A DNA stretch of 64,000 nucleotides from Vibrio cincinnatiensis (lineage in GTDB: Bacteria; Pseudomonadota; Gammaproteobacteria; Enterobacterales; Vibrionaceae), in the NCBI RefSeq assembly GCF_022113815.1, contig NZ_SGOM01000012.1, forward strand, positions 43,770 through 107,769. Direction: 5' to 3'. Shown here piece by piece: positions 15,608-24,203 of this stretch. How positions within the stretch are numbered: position 1 is the stretch's first letter; every line of letters begins with the position of its first letter. The notes below the pieces were generated by a model. It was not told the DNA's origin. It ran no database searches and worked only from the letters and a program-made list of their open reading frames with translations. The position numbers and the translations under genes are program-made.

Positions 15608-18274
15608 ATGATTGGATCAATTTGGAGTAAATGGGATTTACACATTCACTCTCCATATACTCATCAAGCTAATGAGTATGGGACTTCTACTATAGATGAG
15701 TTTGTTGACAAAATAATCTCTTCAGAACTTAGCCTAACTGGGGTTACCAATTATTTTTTCTTTAAAGACAACGAATTAGATGAAATCAGAGGAAAGTTTC
15801 AAGAGAAAGGCGTTGAACATACCGTCTTAGGAAACCTCGAGTTTCGTATTGATCAGCAAAATAAAGACGGTGAGTGGATTAACGTCCATTGTATTTTTTC
15901 GGAAAGTATTAACACTCAGCAGATAAACAGCATTTTATCCACACTTCCCATCTCCAATACAACTTCTGACGGCAAGCATATCTATTGCTCCCAACAGTCT
16001 TTTACTGACTCCCAAACTAAAACATCTGAAGCGATTGTAAAATTTGATTCATTGATAGCTCATCTAAATAACAACTTAAAGTTCGGAGTCGATTTTTTAA
16101 TAGCAGCTTGCCCAAATGGTTATGGTGGCTTTAGACCTGATATGACGGAAGGGAGGTCACGAGCTGTTGCACTAGAAATAGAGAAACGGTGCCAAATTAT
16201 CTTGGGCCGACCTCAAGACAGGAACTTTTTCCTTAAAGAGGATAGATATCCATCTGCTAAGCAAAAACCGGTTTTTCATGCCTCAGATGCTCATAAGTTG
16301 GAAGATATCGGAAAAATGTACTCTTGGGTTAAGGCTAAACCAACCTTTGAAGGCTTAAGGCAATCTATTATTGAGCCAGATCTGAGAGTTCAGCAAACGG
16401 ACGACTTTGTCGAAAACACATACATAAAGCCGTGGTTTAAATCAGTTAAGTTAGGTGGGAAGGTATTTGCTGGAGAGGATATTAACTTTTTTAGTCAAAC
16501 TATCCCATTAAATCCAAACCTAGTCACAATAGTGGGCGGGAGAGGGACAGGTAAAAGTCTTTTTCTAGATGCGATGCATTCAAGGTTCAATCACCAATCT
16601 GAACACTCAAATGCACGAAGAGTAAGCGGAGAAAGTCTTTGCGTTGAACTAGATCAAGGTGATGGAACAGTATTAAAGTTCGACTCATCGGCAAATAAAT
16701 ATTCCTATTTGCATGTTTCTCAAGGAGATGTTCAACACTTTAGCCAGAAGCCTGATGACCTAAGTGGTGAAATTAAAAGAATGTTAGGAATTCATGGTGC
16801 GGAATTTGATTCTGTTACCAGTTCTGAAATATCAAATAACCTGAGTAAATATCGCACGTTCGTTGAATATTGGGAAGATGTTGATTCTCAAAATCAGCGT
16901 ATTAATACGCCACAATATCAACAAAGCGTTATCGATAATAACACTCAGTTAATTGGGACACTTACTAACCCACAAAATAAGCTGTTAATTGAAAAATACC
17001 AAAAGAACTCAAAGAGTATTAACGAAAAAAATAACTTCATTAATGAAGCAAGAAGTACCCTAGCTCTTTTGAATCGTCACGCAATAGAAATAAATCAGAA
17101 AATCACACTCTTAAATACCAATCCTTGCTCAAGCAATCAGGCACCATTAATTGATGAGTCTTTGGTTACAACTCCCATTAATAAGAATATTGATATATGC
17201 AATAGGGAAATAGAAGCACTAACTGAATCAAATAGTGAAATAGCTAGCCAGTTTAGGCAGCAAGGTATAAATCAAGATATATCATCCTTGTTAAGCAAAG
17301 TGACTGAATATCAAAAATCTATTGATCAGGCGTCATCAAAATTAGATGAGATAAACCAAAAGACGATAGAATATCAAGCATTTGTTAAAGAGCGTGGTGA
17401 ACTTGCATTAAAGTACAAAGAGTACATCGATTGCCAAAAAAACAACATAGATCAATCTTTTAAAAGGCTTAAGATAAAGCATCCCGACTGGAATGATGAG
17501 CAAAATGAATTAGTTCAGGAAATTCTTTCAGACATACATATTAATGGTCGTGTTGTATTTAATGTAAATCATTTCTACAGTGGAATTGAAGAATGTCTAA
17601 ATCGTGGAAAATTCAGAAACACAAGTGAAAAATCTACTTTTGAACGGTTGCAAGAAACATTTTGCGTAAGATCAATTGATGATTTTTTCAAGCTTCTTTC
17701 CGGAGAAAAAATCATCAACTGTGATGGAGAACCAACAAGTATTGAGGAGTTCTTTTGGAAGCCTGAGTTCTTTAATAAAGGAGGACGATTTGAGTTGCTA
17801 AATTACCTCTACTCACCTTCAAATATTAGAAGATACCTTTATGCAAATGCAGATTTTCAGTACAAAGGTAAAACAGTCAATAAATTATCTGTTGGTCAAC
17901 GGGGTACATTCTACGTTTGTTTAAAATTAGCAACAGATCCGTTTGGCAGTCCATTTGTATTTGATCAGCCGGAGGATGACTTAGACAATGAATTTATTAT
18001 GTCACAGCTGGTCCCTCTGTTTAGGAAAATTAAGAAATATCGACAAGTTATCATAGTTACTCACAATGCAAACTTGGTGGTAAATACCGACGCAGAACAA
18101 ATCATTATTGCTGATAACCAAGGCGAGAGCATCCGCTATACTTCGGGCTCTGTTGAAGACGGTAATGTTAAAGAAAACATAGGGATAAGAGCAGAGGTTT
18201 GTAATATTTTAGAAGGTGGGAGTTATGCTTTCGAAAAGAGAGAGCGTAAATATGGTATTCAAGAATTGGCCTAA
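15608..18274 (+). CDS. PHP-domain ABC/SMC-like ATPase, TrlF/Ppl-type defence protein
   Basis: 888 residues. The N-terminal PHP phosphoesterase/nuclease domain starts with WDLHIHSPYTH (His12, His14) and ends near VFHASDAHKLEDIG. An SMC/ABC ATPase follows: Walker A GGRGTGKS at 310-317, a coiled-coil-rich insert of about 430-620, signature LSVGQ at 760-764, Walker B FVFDQPEDD with Asp786, and H-loop THNAN at 819. This architecture is annotated as TrlF family and matches the single-gene anti-phage system Ppl. AAGGAG is well placed before ATG. It is island cargo, probably phage defence; activity is inferred from architecture. Confidence 0.8.
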   Translation: MIGSIWSKWDLHIHSPYTHQANEYGTSTIDEFVDKIISSELSLTGVTNYFFFKDNELDEIRGKFQEKGVEHTVLGNLEFRIDQQNKDGEWINVHCIFSESINTQQINSILSTLPISNTTSDGKHIYCSQQSFTDSQTKTSEAIVKFDSLIAHLNNNLKFGVDFLIAACPNGYGGFRPDMTEGRSRAVALEIEKRCQIILGRPQDRNFFLKEDRYPSAKQKPVFHASDAHKLEDIGKMYSWVKAKPTFEGLRQSIIEPDLRVQQTDDFVENTYIKPWFKSVKLGGKVFAGEDINFFSQTIPLNPNLVTIVGGRGTGKSLFLDAMHSRFNHQSEHSNARRVSGESLCVELDQGDGTVLKFDSSANKYSYLHVSQGDVQHFSQKPDDLSGEIKRMLGIHGAEFDSVTSSEISNNLSKYRTFVEYWEDVDSQNQRINTPQYQQSVIDNNTQLIGTLTNPQNKLLIEKYQKNSKSINEKNNFINEARSTLALLNRHAIEINQKITLLNTNPCSSNQAPLIDESLVTTPINKNIDICNREIEALTESNSEIASQFRQQGINQDISSLLSKVTEYQKSIDQASSKLDEINQKTIEYQAFVKERGELALKYKEYIDCQKNNIDQSFKRLKIKHPDWNDEQNELVQEILSDIHINGRVVFNVNHFYSGIEECLNRGKFRNTSEKSTFERLQETFCVRSIDDFFKLLSGEKIINCDGEPTSIEEFFWKPEFFNKGGRFELLNYLYSPSNIRRYLYANADFQYKGKTVNKLSVGQRGTFYVCLKLATDPFGSPFVFDQPEDDLDNEFIMSQLVPLFRKIKKYRQVIIVTHNANLVVNTDAEQIIIADNQGESIRYTSGSVEDGNVKENIGIRAEVCNILEGGSYAFEKRERKYGIQELA

Positions 18275-18418
18275 CAAGTCAGTGCACTAGAAAAATTTAT
18301 TCGCTTCGCTCCCAAAATTCCGGTGAGTGAGGCGTTACTTTTTCTTACTTGAACTAATCCGTTACATCCTAATTTAGTAATATAACTGACTTGTTTTTGT
18401 CCAAAAACGTGTTACTGC

Positions 18419-18454
18419 TCACCAAGCGATTCTGTGATCACCGAGCGATTCTGT
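18419..18454. repeat. tandem 19-bp repeat between defence gene and integrase
   Basis: Two copies of TCACC(A/G)AGCGATTCTGT, 17 bases with one mismatch, at a period of 19 bp. They may be a binding site for an island protein. Confidence 0.55.
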
Positions 18455-18503
18455 CGTACTACTAAATCAAAATTGTCAGATCGTATATGAACAGCACATT
18501 TAC

Positions 18504-18534
18504 AAAGAGGATGCCACTGGCATCCTCTTTTTTT
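18504..18534 (+). terminator. terminator between convergent PHP-ATPase and integrase genes
   Basis: agaggatgcc-act-ggcatcctct followed by a run of T; ten perfect pairs. It ends plus-strand transcription before the integrase gene. Confidence 0.88.
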
Positions 18535-18548
18535 GCTTATGTGTATGT

Positions 18549-19766
18549 CTAAATGACAATGTGATTCTTAACCAGATCGGTGACTTTTTCCAGTGCTTCT
18601 TTGCGCTCTTCCAAATAGTCATACCGATCATAGATACCCTCGACTCCTTTCAGCTTATGATTTAGACAGCGCTCTGCGATATGGCTAGGAACTTTTACTG
18701 AAGCGAGTAGGCTCCGGCAGGTGCGGCGTAGATCGTGAACCGCAAAGTGTTTGATATCGCCCATTTTATTTGGTGGTTGTACCTTACGACCGGGCTCTCG
18801 ACCAAATAGCTTTGAAATAGCCCTGTTCAGTGTGTCTTTGCCCATGTGAGGTACTTTGCTTTCCCTTCTGTTTGGGAAGACGTACTCCGAGCGACAAGCT
18901 CGCTGATATAGTTCTTTAAACCATTTAATGCACAGCTCCGGAAGCGGAATCGTGAAACCTGTGCCAGATTTGCTTCGCTCCGCTGGTAGGTGCCATAAAG
19001 CATTATCTAGATCGAACTCAGCCCACTTTGCTTCTGTTAGCTCTGATTTACGAACGCCAAGACAAAGAAGCAGTGCACAAGCTAGGTAGTTGTCTCGATT
19101 GAAACTATAAATGTTTTGGTTGAAAACGGAAAAAACATGTTTAATCTCTTCAAGCTCTAAGACCCGATCTCGGCTCTCTTCAATGCCACCAGCATCATAG
19201 TTAGAAAATGCTAGTGCAGGGTTAGACTCAATAACACCTATCTTCATACCGTGTTTAAAAAGCTGCTTACAATACATTAGCGTGTCGTTAGCTGTGGTTG
19301 GACGGCCACTGTCAGCGACTATTTGGATGATGTTACGGATATCTAAAGGTGTGACACGTTTCAACGTGTATTGACCAATTTGCGGAGAGATCTCTTTCTG
19401 GTAGATACGCTTAGGTATATTGGGGTGCTTGAGCCTTTTGGACAAATCCTTGTACCAGTCTTCGAAGAGATCATCGATTATTTGTATATCGGCTTGCTTA
19501 CTCCGTTTTCTTTCTGCAATTGGGTTAATCCCTTCGCTTATTTGCTTTCGAAGCTCAGATGCTTTCAACCTTGCATCAGCAAGAGAAAGCTCATCGACCT
19601 TGCCAATAGTCACCTCCTTTCTTTTCTTAAAAAGGGTGTACCTTAGCATCCAGTATGGTCGACCTATTCTAGGAATCATTAGATAGAAACCATCACCATC
19701 GGCATGACGACCTGTTTTTTGGTCTTTTACTATCGCCTTAACTTGGTTGACAGTGAGATTACCCAT
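18549..19766 (-). CDS. int: P4-type tyrosine recombinase (island integrase)
   Basis: 405 residues. An N-terminal arm-binding DUF4102-like domain (GRHADGDGFYLMIP, VDELSLADARLKASELRK) is followed by a SAM-like core-binding domain and a C-terminal catalytic domain with R239 (GVRKSEL), H344-x-x-R347 (HDLRR), H370 and the probable nucleophile Y379 (GIYDRYDYLEE). It integrates and excises the island at the yicC 3' end about 235 bp from its start codon. AAGGAG precedes ATG 19766. The arm-site candidates between the gene and attR support its being the active recombinase. Confidence 0.93.
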   Translation of the reverse strand: MGNLTVNQVKAIVKDQKTGRHADGDGFYLMIPRIGRPYWMLRYTLFKKRKEVTIGKVDELSLADARLKASELRKQISEGINPIAERKRSKQADIQIIDDLFEDWYKDLSKRLKHPNIPKRIYQKEISPQIGQYTLKRVTPLDIRNIIQIVADSGRPTTANDTLMYCKQLFKHGMKIGVIESNPALAFSNYDAGGIEESRDRVLELEEIKHVFSVFNQNIYSFNRDNYLACALLLCLGVRKSELTEAKWAEFDLDNALWHLPAERSKSGTGFTIPLPELCIKWFKELYQRACRSEYVFPNRRESKVPHMGKDTLNRAISKLFGREPGRKVQPPNKMGDIKHFAVHDLRRTCRSLLASVKVPSHIAERCLNHKLKGVEGIYDRYDYLEERKEALEKVTDLVKNHIVI

Positions 19767-19824
19767 CTCTATCTCCTTGAATTTATAGCTCTAATCGAAG
19801 TTATCATTACATCACTCTCCAGAA

Positions 19825-19865
19825 GTGGGGAGTATGTTGTGATATTTATACTACGGTGGGGAGTA
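19825..19865. promoter_or_regulatory. two direct GTGGGGAGTA repeats, integrase arm-type sites or int operator
   Basis: Identical 10-mers at 19825-19834 and 19856-19865, 31 bp apart (about three turns), within the integrase promoter region. Confidence 0.45.
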
Positions 19866-19877
19866 AATAGCAAAGTG

Positions 19878-19898
19878 CTACCCACGATACTCCCAGTT
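19878..19898. promoter_or_regulatory. right-end arm-type site
   Basis: CTACCCA..ATACT-CCCAGTT, in the same orientation and almost identical to 4112-4133 at the other end of the island. Confidence 0.45.
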
Positions 19899-19950
19899 TG
19901 TTCGTGGCTGTTGATGAATTTTATGGATGTATATGGATGGTGAAAATAAA

Positions 19951-19974
19951 AAAACCCTTGTAAACAAGGGTTTT
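19951..19974 (-). terminator. island-supplied terminator downstream of yicC
   Basis: aaaacccttg-taaa-caagggtttt, ten perfect pairs. Read on the minus strand it is followed by a long T-rich run. It lies inside the island just past attR, and so replaces the native yicC terminator and insulates the island from read-through. Confidence 0.85.
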
Positions 19975-20001
19975 GTGGAAGTAAGTGGAGTATAGGGGAA
20001 T

Positions 20002-20025
20002 CTATTCGATATTCTGAATCTGTTC
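20002..20025 (-). repeat. attR: yicC 3' end at right island junction
   Basis: A 24-bp copy of the attL core, 21 of 24 identical, forming the last seven codons and stop of the intact yicC. Confidence 0.8.
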
Positions 20026-20868
20026 TCTCATCTGCTCAATCAGCACTTTCAGTTCAACGCCAGAGGCGGTGATGTCGGTGCTGATAGATTTTGAGGCAAG
20101 GGTATTCGATTCGCGGTTAAACTCTTGCATCATAAAGTCTAACTTGCGGCCACATGCGCCCCCTTTTTTAAGCACATTACGAGTTTCTTTGATATGAGAG
20201 TCAAGGCGATCCAGCTCTTCCGCAACGTCTGATTTTTGCGCGAGGAGAATCAGCTCTTGTTCTACGCGAGTGGCATCAAGCTCAACTTTAGCTTCTTCAA
20301 ACTTGCCAAATAGACGCTCACGTTGCCATTGAAGAATTTCCGGCATACGAGTTCGAACTTTAACCACTTCTTCGCCAATGGCAGTCAGACGCTGCTCGAT
20401 TAAGGCTTTCATGTTGTCGCCTTCACGGCCACGAGCTTCAATAAAGTCGCTTAGCGCTTCATCGAAACCTTCCAGCAACGTTTTGTTGATGCTGTCCATG
20501 TCTTGCTCTGGGGTTTCCATTACGCCCGGCCATTGCATGACTTGGAATGGGTTAATACGGCTGAGTTCCCCCGTCATGTGCATGATTTGATTGGCGGCTT
20601 TAATCACTTGCTCAGCAAGAGTTTCATTAATGATCAGCTCATTATGCGCAGCCGCACTGGCTTCATAACGTAAGTGACATTCGACTTTACCGCGAGCTAA
20701 ACGTTGGCGAAAGCGCTCACGAAGAAGGGGTTCTAGGCTACGAAACTGCTCAGGTAGGCGAAAATAGGTTTCTAAATAACGCTGGTTAACGGAGCGAATT
20801 TCCCACACTGCGGTGCCCCATTCGCCTTTCAGTTCTTTGCGTGCATAGGCTGTCATGCTGTAAATCAT
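20002..20868 (-). CDS. yicC: YicC family endoribonuclease, island insertion target
   Basis: 288 residues of the YicC family: MIYSMTAYAR, then RSVNQRYLETYFRLPEQFR, HMP/RMPEILQWQRERL, and the strongly conserved FMMQEFNRESNTLASKS and ELKVLIEQMREQIQNIE. E. coli YicC is reported to be an RNase acting with PNPase in sRNA turnover. The start is the second in-frame ATG, seven bases after AAGGA. The coding frame is intact because the island attachment site restores the last codons. It is divergent from rph as in V. cholerae. Confidence 0.93.
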   Translation of the reverse strand: MIYSMTAYARKELKGEWGTAVWEIRSVNQRYLETYFRLPEQFRSLEPLLRERFRQRLARGKVECHLRYEASAAAHNELIINETLAEQVIKAANQIMHMTGELSRINPFQVMQWPGVMETPEQDMDSINKTLLEGFDEALSDFIEARGREGDNMKALIEQRLTAIGEEVVKVRTRMPEILQWQRERLFGKFEEAKVELDATRVEQELILLAQKSDVAEELDRLDSHIKETRNVLKKGGACGRKLDFMMQEFNRESNTLASKSISTDITASGVELKVLIEQMREQIQNIE

Positions 20869-20966
20869 TACCATATCCTTAAGTTAGTCGGCTTTTTAGT
20901 TAGCGCAATGGAATCATGCTATCACAGAATTGGAATTTTAGGATCCTAACGCCATGGGTGCTGACC

Positions 20967-20995
20967 TAGGATCTTTATCTCGATTCCGTTATAAT
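20967..20995 (+). promoter_or_regulatory. candidate rph promoter
   Basis: Perfect TATAAT at 20990-20995, 17 bp after a weak TAGGAT. A 12-bp palindrome TTAGGATCCTAA lies just upstream at 20938-20949. Confidence 0.4.
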
Positions 20996-21034
20996 CCGGT
21001 CCCAATTCTATTCACCCTAAAAAGGCATTCATCC

Positions 21035-21751
21035 ATGCGTCCAAATGACCGTGCTGCAGATCAAGTTCGCCCAATTAAAATCACTCGTAATTATACGGCG
21101 TATGCTGAAGGTTCAGTACTCGTTGAATTCGGTAATACCAAAGTATTGTGTAATGCGACGGTGGAAGAAAATGTGCCTCGTTGGTTAAAAGGCCAAGGTA
21201 AAGGCTGGGTTACTGCGGAATATGGTATGTTACCTCGTGCCACGCATTCTCGTACTCGCCGTGAAGCGGCAAACGGGAAGCAAGGTGGTCGTACCATGGA
21301 AATTCAGCGTTTGATTGCGCGTAGCCTGCGTGCCGTTGTGGATTTAGCCGCCATGGGTGAAATTATGATCACGGTCGACTGTGATGTTATTCAAGCCGAT
21401 GGTGGTACACGTACCGCTTCTATTTCTGGGGCGAGTGTAGCCATGGCCGATGCGTTTGCTCACCTTGTTGCTCAGGGTAAATTGAAGAAGAACCCGATGA
21501 AAGGCCATGTTGCGGCAGTGTCGGTTGGAATTTTAGGTGACGAAGTACTTTGTGATTTAGAGTATGTAGAAGATTCGGCAGCCGATACCGACATGAATGT
21601 GGTGATGACCGAAGAAGGCAAGATGATTGAAATTCAGGGCACCGCAGAAGGTGAACCGTTCAGTCATGACCAATTGTTGGCATTATTGGCTTCGGCAAAA
21701 ATTGGCATTAGCGAAATTGTCGCTGCGCAAAAAGCGGCGTTAGAAAATTAA
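21035..21751 (+). CDS. rph: ribonuclease PH
   Basis: 238 residues; a phosphorolytic 3'-to-5' exoribonuclease that trims tRNA 3' ends in the cytoplasm. Signatures: [36 protein letters not shown], the phosphate-binding R-rich segment, [19 protein letters not shown], and [18 protein letters not shown]. The family start MRP fixes ATG 21035, 27 codons inside the longest frame. It is followed by an attenuator-type hairpin and pyrE, the classical rph-pyrE order. Confidence 0.97.
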   Translation: MRPNDRAADQVRPIKITRNYTAYAEGSVLVEFGNTKVLCNATVEENVPRWLKGQGKGWVTAEYGMLPRATHSRTRREAANGKQGGRTMEIQRLIARSLRAVVDLAAMGEIMITVDCDVIQADGGTRTASISGASVAMADAFAHLVAQGKLKKNPMKGHVAAVSVGILGDEVLCDLEYVEDSAADTDMNVVMTEEGKMIEIQGTAEGEPFSHDQLLALLASAKIGISEIVAAQKAALEN

Positions 21752-21758
21752 AGATTTC

Positions 21759-21789
21759 ATAGCTTCCTATTAAGGAAGCTATTTTTTTG
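21759..21789 (+). terminator. rph-pyrE attenuator/terminator
   Basis: atagcttcct-atta-aggaagctat followed by seven T. In E. coli the equivalent hairpin between rph and pyrE is a UTP-sensitive attenuator that depends on rph translation; the same is inferred here. Confidence 0.85.
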
Positions 21790-21851
21790 TAGGTAATTAG
21801 GATTTTGTTCTTACTTACTGATATCGACTGACTAAACACTGAGAGAGATCC

Positions 21852-22499
21852 ATGAAAGCGTACCAGCGTGAATTTATTGAGTTTGCATTAGAAAAGGAAG
21901 TTTTGAAATTTGGTGAGTTTACTTTGAAATCAGGCCGTAAAAGCCCTTATTTCTTTAACGCTGGCTTGTTTAATACTGGCCGAGATCTGGCTCGATTAGG
22001 GCGTTTTTACGCGGCGGCTTTGGTGGATTCTGGTATTCATTATGATGTCTTGTTTGGCCCTGCTTATAAAGGTATTCCCATTGCGACGACAACGGCGGTC
22101 GCGTTAGCGGATCACCATGATGTCGATACTCCTTATTGTTTCAATCGCAAAGAAGCGAAAGATCATGGTGAAGGTGGCAACTTAGTGGGCAGCCCATTAC
22201 AAGGACGTATTATGTTGGTGGATGATGTGATCACTGCGGGGACGGCTATTCGTGAATCGATGGAAATTATCCAAGCGAATGGAGCGGATTTAGCGGGAGT
22301 GTTAGTGGCCATTGATCGCCAAGAAAAAGGCAAAGGTGAGTTATCTGCGATTCAGGAAGTTGAGCGAGATTTTGGCTGCTCTATCGTGTCTATCATCAGT
22401 TTGACGGATTTAGTGACTTATCTGCAAGAGCAGGGAACCAACTCTGCTCATCTTGACGCGGTGAAAGCGTATCGTGCTCAGTATGGGGTGAATGCTTAA
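21852..22499 (+). CDS. pyrE: orotate phosphoribosyltransferase
   Basis: 215 residues; makes OMP from orotate and PRPP in pyrimidine synthesis. Signatures: [41 protein letters not shown] (the flexible catalytic loop) and the PRPP motif [15 protein letters not shown]. It starts at ATG 21852 after GAGAGAG. Its expression is probably tuned by the upstream attenuator. It ends at a strong bidirectional terminator. Confidence 0.97.
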   Translation: MKAYQREFIEFALEKEVLKFGEFTLKSGRKSPYFFNAGLFNTGRDLARLGRFYAAALVDSGIHYDVLFGPAYKGIPIATTTAVALADHHDVDTPYCFNRKEAKDHGEGGNLVGSPLQGRIMLVDDVITAGTAIRESMEIIQANGADLAGVLVAIDRQEKGKGELSAIQEVERDFGCSIVSIISLTDLVTYLQEQGTNSAHLDAVKAYRAQYGVNA

Positions 22500-22506
22500 A
22501 AACAAG

Positions 22507-22544
22507 AGAGGCTCGATAGGGAACATCGAGCCTCTTATTTTTGT
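22507..22544. terminator. bidirectional terminator between pyrE and lpxL
   Basis: agaggctcgat-agggaac-atcgagcctct, 11 perfect pairs, then tatttttg; the genes on either side converge. Confidence 0.9.
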
Positions 22545-22551
22545 GTGCAGT

Positions 22552-23499
22552 TTATTGATAACGTGAGCTCTTTAAATCGGGATCGGGCAAGGTTTTAAAG
22601 CGTTTATGTAGCCACATCCATTGCTCGGGTGCCCGTAAGATAATTTGCTCCACATACTTATTCATATAAGCGGCGGCAGCCGTTTCATCTTTCTGGGGGT
22701 AGTGTTCCTCCACGGAAAGATCGGCCATGATCTCATATTTACCTTGCAGGTTACGGAACCCTGACCCCATGACAATGGCACATTGGCTGGTGTAAGCCAA
22801 AATACTGGTCCCTGTGGTTGTACAGGCATTGTCTACTGCAAAAAAGGGCACAAAGACTGACTTGTTACGCCCATAGTCATGATCGGGAAGGTAGAACAAT
22901 CGCTCCCCTTTACGCAAAGAACGCAACATGGTTTTTAAATCTTTTCGATCAACCAATTGATTACCATCACGAGTTCGCCCACGATACTGGATAAAATCGT
23001 AGGCTGGATTATTATGCGGGCGATAAGCGCCATAGCCTGGCAAGCCTAGAACTGCAAAAGCACGAGCGGTAATTTCTAGATTCAGTGCATGCACACAGCA
23101 CAGGAGCACCCCTTTACCTTGTGCTGAATGTTGGCGTATTACTGAGGTATCTTTATCTTCTAAGATCCGCTTAAAACGCCAAGTTGGCCAAAACCATGTA
23201 ATGCCGGTTTCGATTAATGCAGCACCCGTATTTTTAAAATTCTCGATAACAAACTGTTCGATCTCGACTTTGCTCATGTCAGGAAAGGCGAGTTCAAGAT
23301 TACGCTGCGCTACGTGTACTCGCTTTTTACCAAAACGCATCGCAAATTTGCCTAAACTTCGGCCTATCTTCAATAATACGGGATAAGGAAGAAGGTTGAC
23401 CACAAGGGCTAAGAAGCCAAAACCTCCCCATACTCCCCAATATTTAGGGTGGAGGAGGGAAAGTGAAAACTCGGGTTTTCCGTATTTCTGTTTACTCAT
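22552..23499 (-). CDS. lpxL: lipid A late acyltransferase (LpxL/LpxM/LpxN family)
   Basis: 315 residues; an inner-membrane enzyme adding a secondary acyl chain to Kdo2-lipid A. It has one N-terminal membrane segment (GFGFLALVVNLLPYPVLL), then the acyltransferase HX4E motif (VHALNLE), the GYGAYRPHNNPAYDFIQYRGR block, the LPDHDYG motif, and a C-terminal PEQWMWLHKRFKT. In V. cholerae two such genes lie near pyrE (LpxL and the hydroxyacyl-transferring LpxN). Which acyl chain this copy adds cannot be read from the sequence. Five bases separate it from slmA. Confidence 0.85.
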   Translation of the reverse strand: MSKQKYGKPEFSLSLLHPKYWGVWGGFGFLALVVNLLPYPVLLKIGRSLGKFAMRFGKKRVHVAQRNLELAFPDMSKVEIEQFVIENFKNTGAALIETGITWFWPTWRFKRILEDKDTSVIRQHSAQGKGVLLCCVHALNLEITARAFAVLGLPGYGAYRPHNNPAYDFIQYRGRTRDGNQLVDRKDLKTMLRSLRKGERLFYLPDHDYGRNKSVFVPFFAVDNACTTTGTSILAYTSQCAIVMGSGFRNLQGKYEIMADLSVEEHYPQKDETAAAAYMNKYVEQIILRAPEQWMWLHKRFKTLPDPDLKSSRYQ

Positions 23500-23504
23500 G
23501 ATAG

Positions 23505-24095
23505 TTACTTAATTTGTGCACTTAGTAGCGCCCAATATTCGTCAAAATTGGCGGTGGGCAGATATTTAAAATCGGAACGAACAAAACGGTTTAAACTGCC
23601 TTCCACTTGGCCAAGTAACTGAGCGGCAAGCGTGCTTTCATCAACCGGAAATGCTTTTCCTTCACGCAGTTTTCGTTCACGTAAAATTTGTCGTAATGAC
23701 GTTTCGATTCGCTCATACAACTGGTTGATTCGTTCACGCAGCCGTTCATTTTCAAACATTAACGCATGGCCTGATAAAATTCGAGTCAAGCCGGGGTTAC
23801 GTTCAGAAAAAGCCAGAATTAACTGCATGACGAGGCGAAGACGGTTTAGTGTATCTTTTTCTTCATCCAGAATGCGGTTAATGCGTGACATTAAAGACTC
23901 TTCAATAAACTCAATTAACCCCTCAAACATCCGCGCTTTGCTTGGAAAGTGGCGATAGAGCGCCGCTTCCGATACGCCGACTTGTTTTGCCAGCTTGGCG
24001 GTAGTAATGCGTGAAGCCCCTTCATGAGACTCAAGCATTTGCGCAAGGGCTTGGAGAATTTCTTCACGTCGATTAGTTTTTTTACTACCGGCCAT
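23505..24095 (-). CDS. slmA: nucleoid occlusion factor SlmA
   Basis: 196 residues of the TetR fold: [14 protein letters not shown], helix-turn-helix [20 protein letters not shown] and [20 protein letters not shown]-bound SlmA blocks FtsZ assembly over the nucleoid. The start at 24095 follows the conserved MAG..K.NRREEIL N-terminus; the longer frame is not needed. It is in the usual slmA-coaBC neighbourhood but here precedes an lpxL gene with a five-base gap, so both may share a transcript. Confidence 0.95.
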   Translation of the reverse strand: MAGSKKTNRREEILQALAQMLESHEGASRITTAKLAKQVGVSEAALYRHFPSKARMFEGLIEFIEESLMSRINRILDEEKDTLNRLRLVMQLILAFSERNPGLTRILSGHALMFENERLRERINQLYERIETSLRQILRERKLREGKAFPVDESTLAAQLLGQVEGSLNRFVRSDFKYLPTANFDEYWALLSAQIK

Positions 24096-24203
24096 AACCC
24101 GTTTTCCTTTTATTACCACTGATATGGGTGACTCTCAATGAGCGATGATTGCCACGGTGCTTATTGATCGTGGCGTCGCTGAATACTTTAGATAGGCGTT
24201 TGG

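Larger units (their letters stand above)
4017..20025. mobile_element. integrated genomic island in the 3' end of yicC
   Basis: A unit of about 16.0 kb bounded by a 24-bp imperfect direct repeat of the yicC 3' end (4017-4040 and 20002-20025), with a tyrosine integrase facing inward from the right end. The gene content is accessory: replication-like proteins, AlpA regulator, RNase HI, toxin-immunity pair, WYL regulator, DUF2787 and RadC-like proteins, and a PHP-ATPase defence protein. Insertion at the yicC 3' end is the known habit of the vibrio mobilizable genomic islands moved by SXT/R391 elements. The conserved core of those islands was not recognised here, so membership is unproven. Confidence 0.85.

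Noticed and set aside
4017..20025. tRNA gene as the attachment site of the island
   Set aside because: No tRNA-like cloverleaf at either junction; the repeat is clearly the 3' end of yicC coding sequence.
20938..20975. GATCC/CCTAGG palindromes upstream of rph as part of the CCTAG repeat family seen before wzz
   Set aside because: Only two isolated restriction-type palindromes, without the heptamer periodicity.
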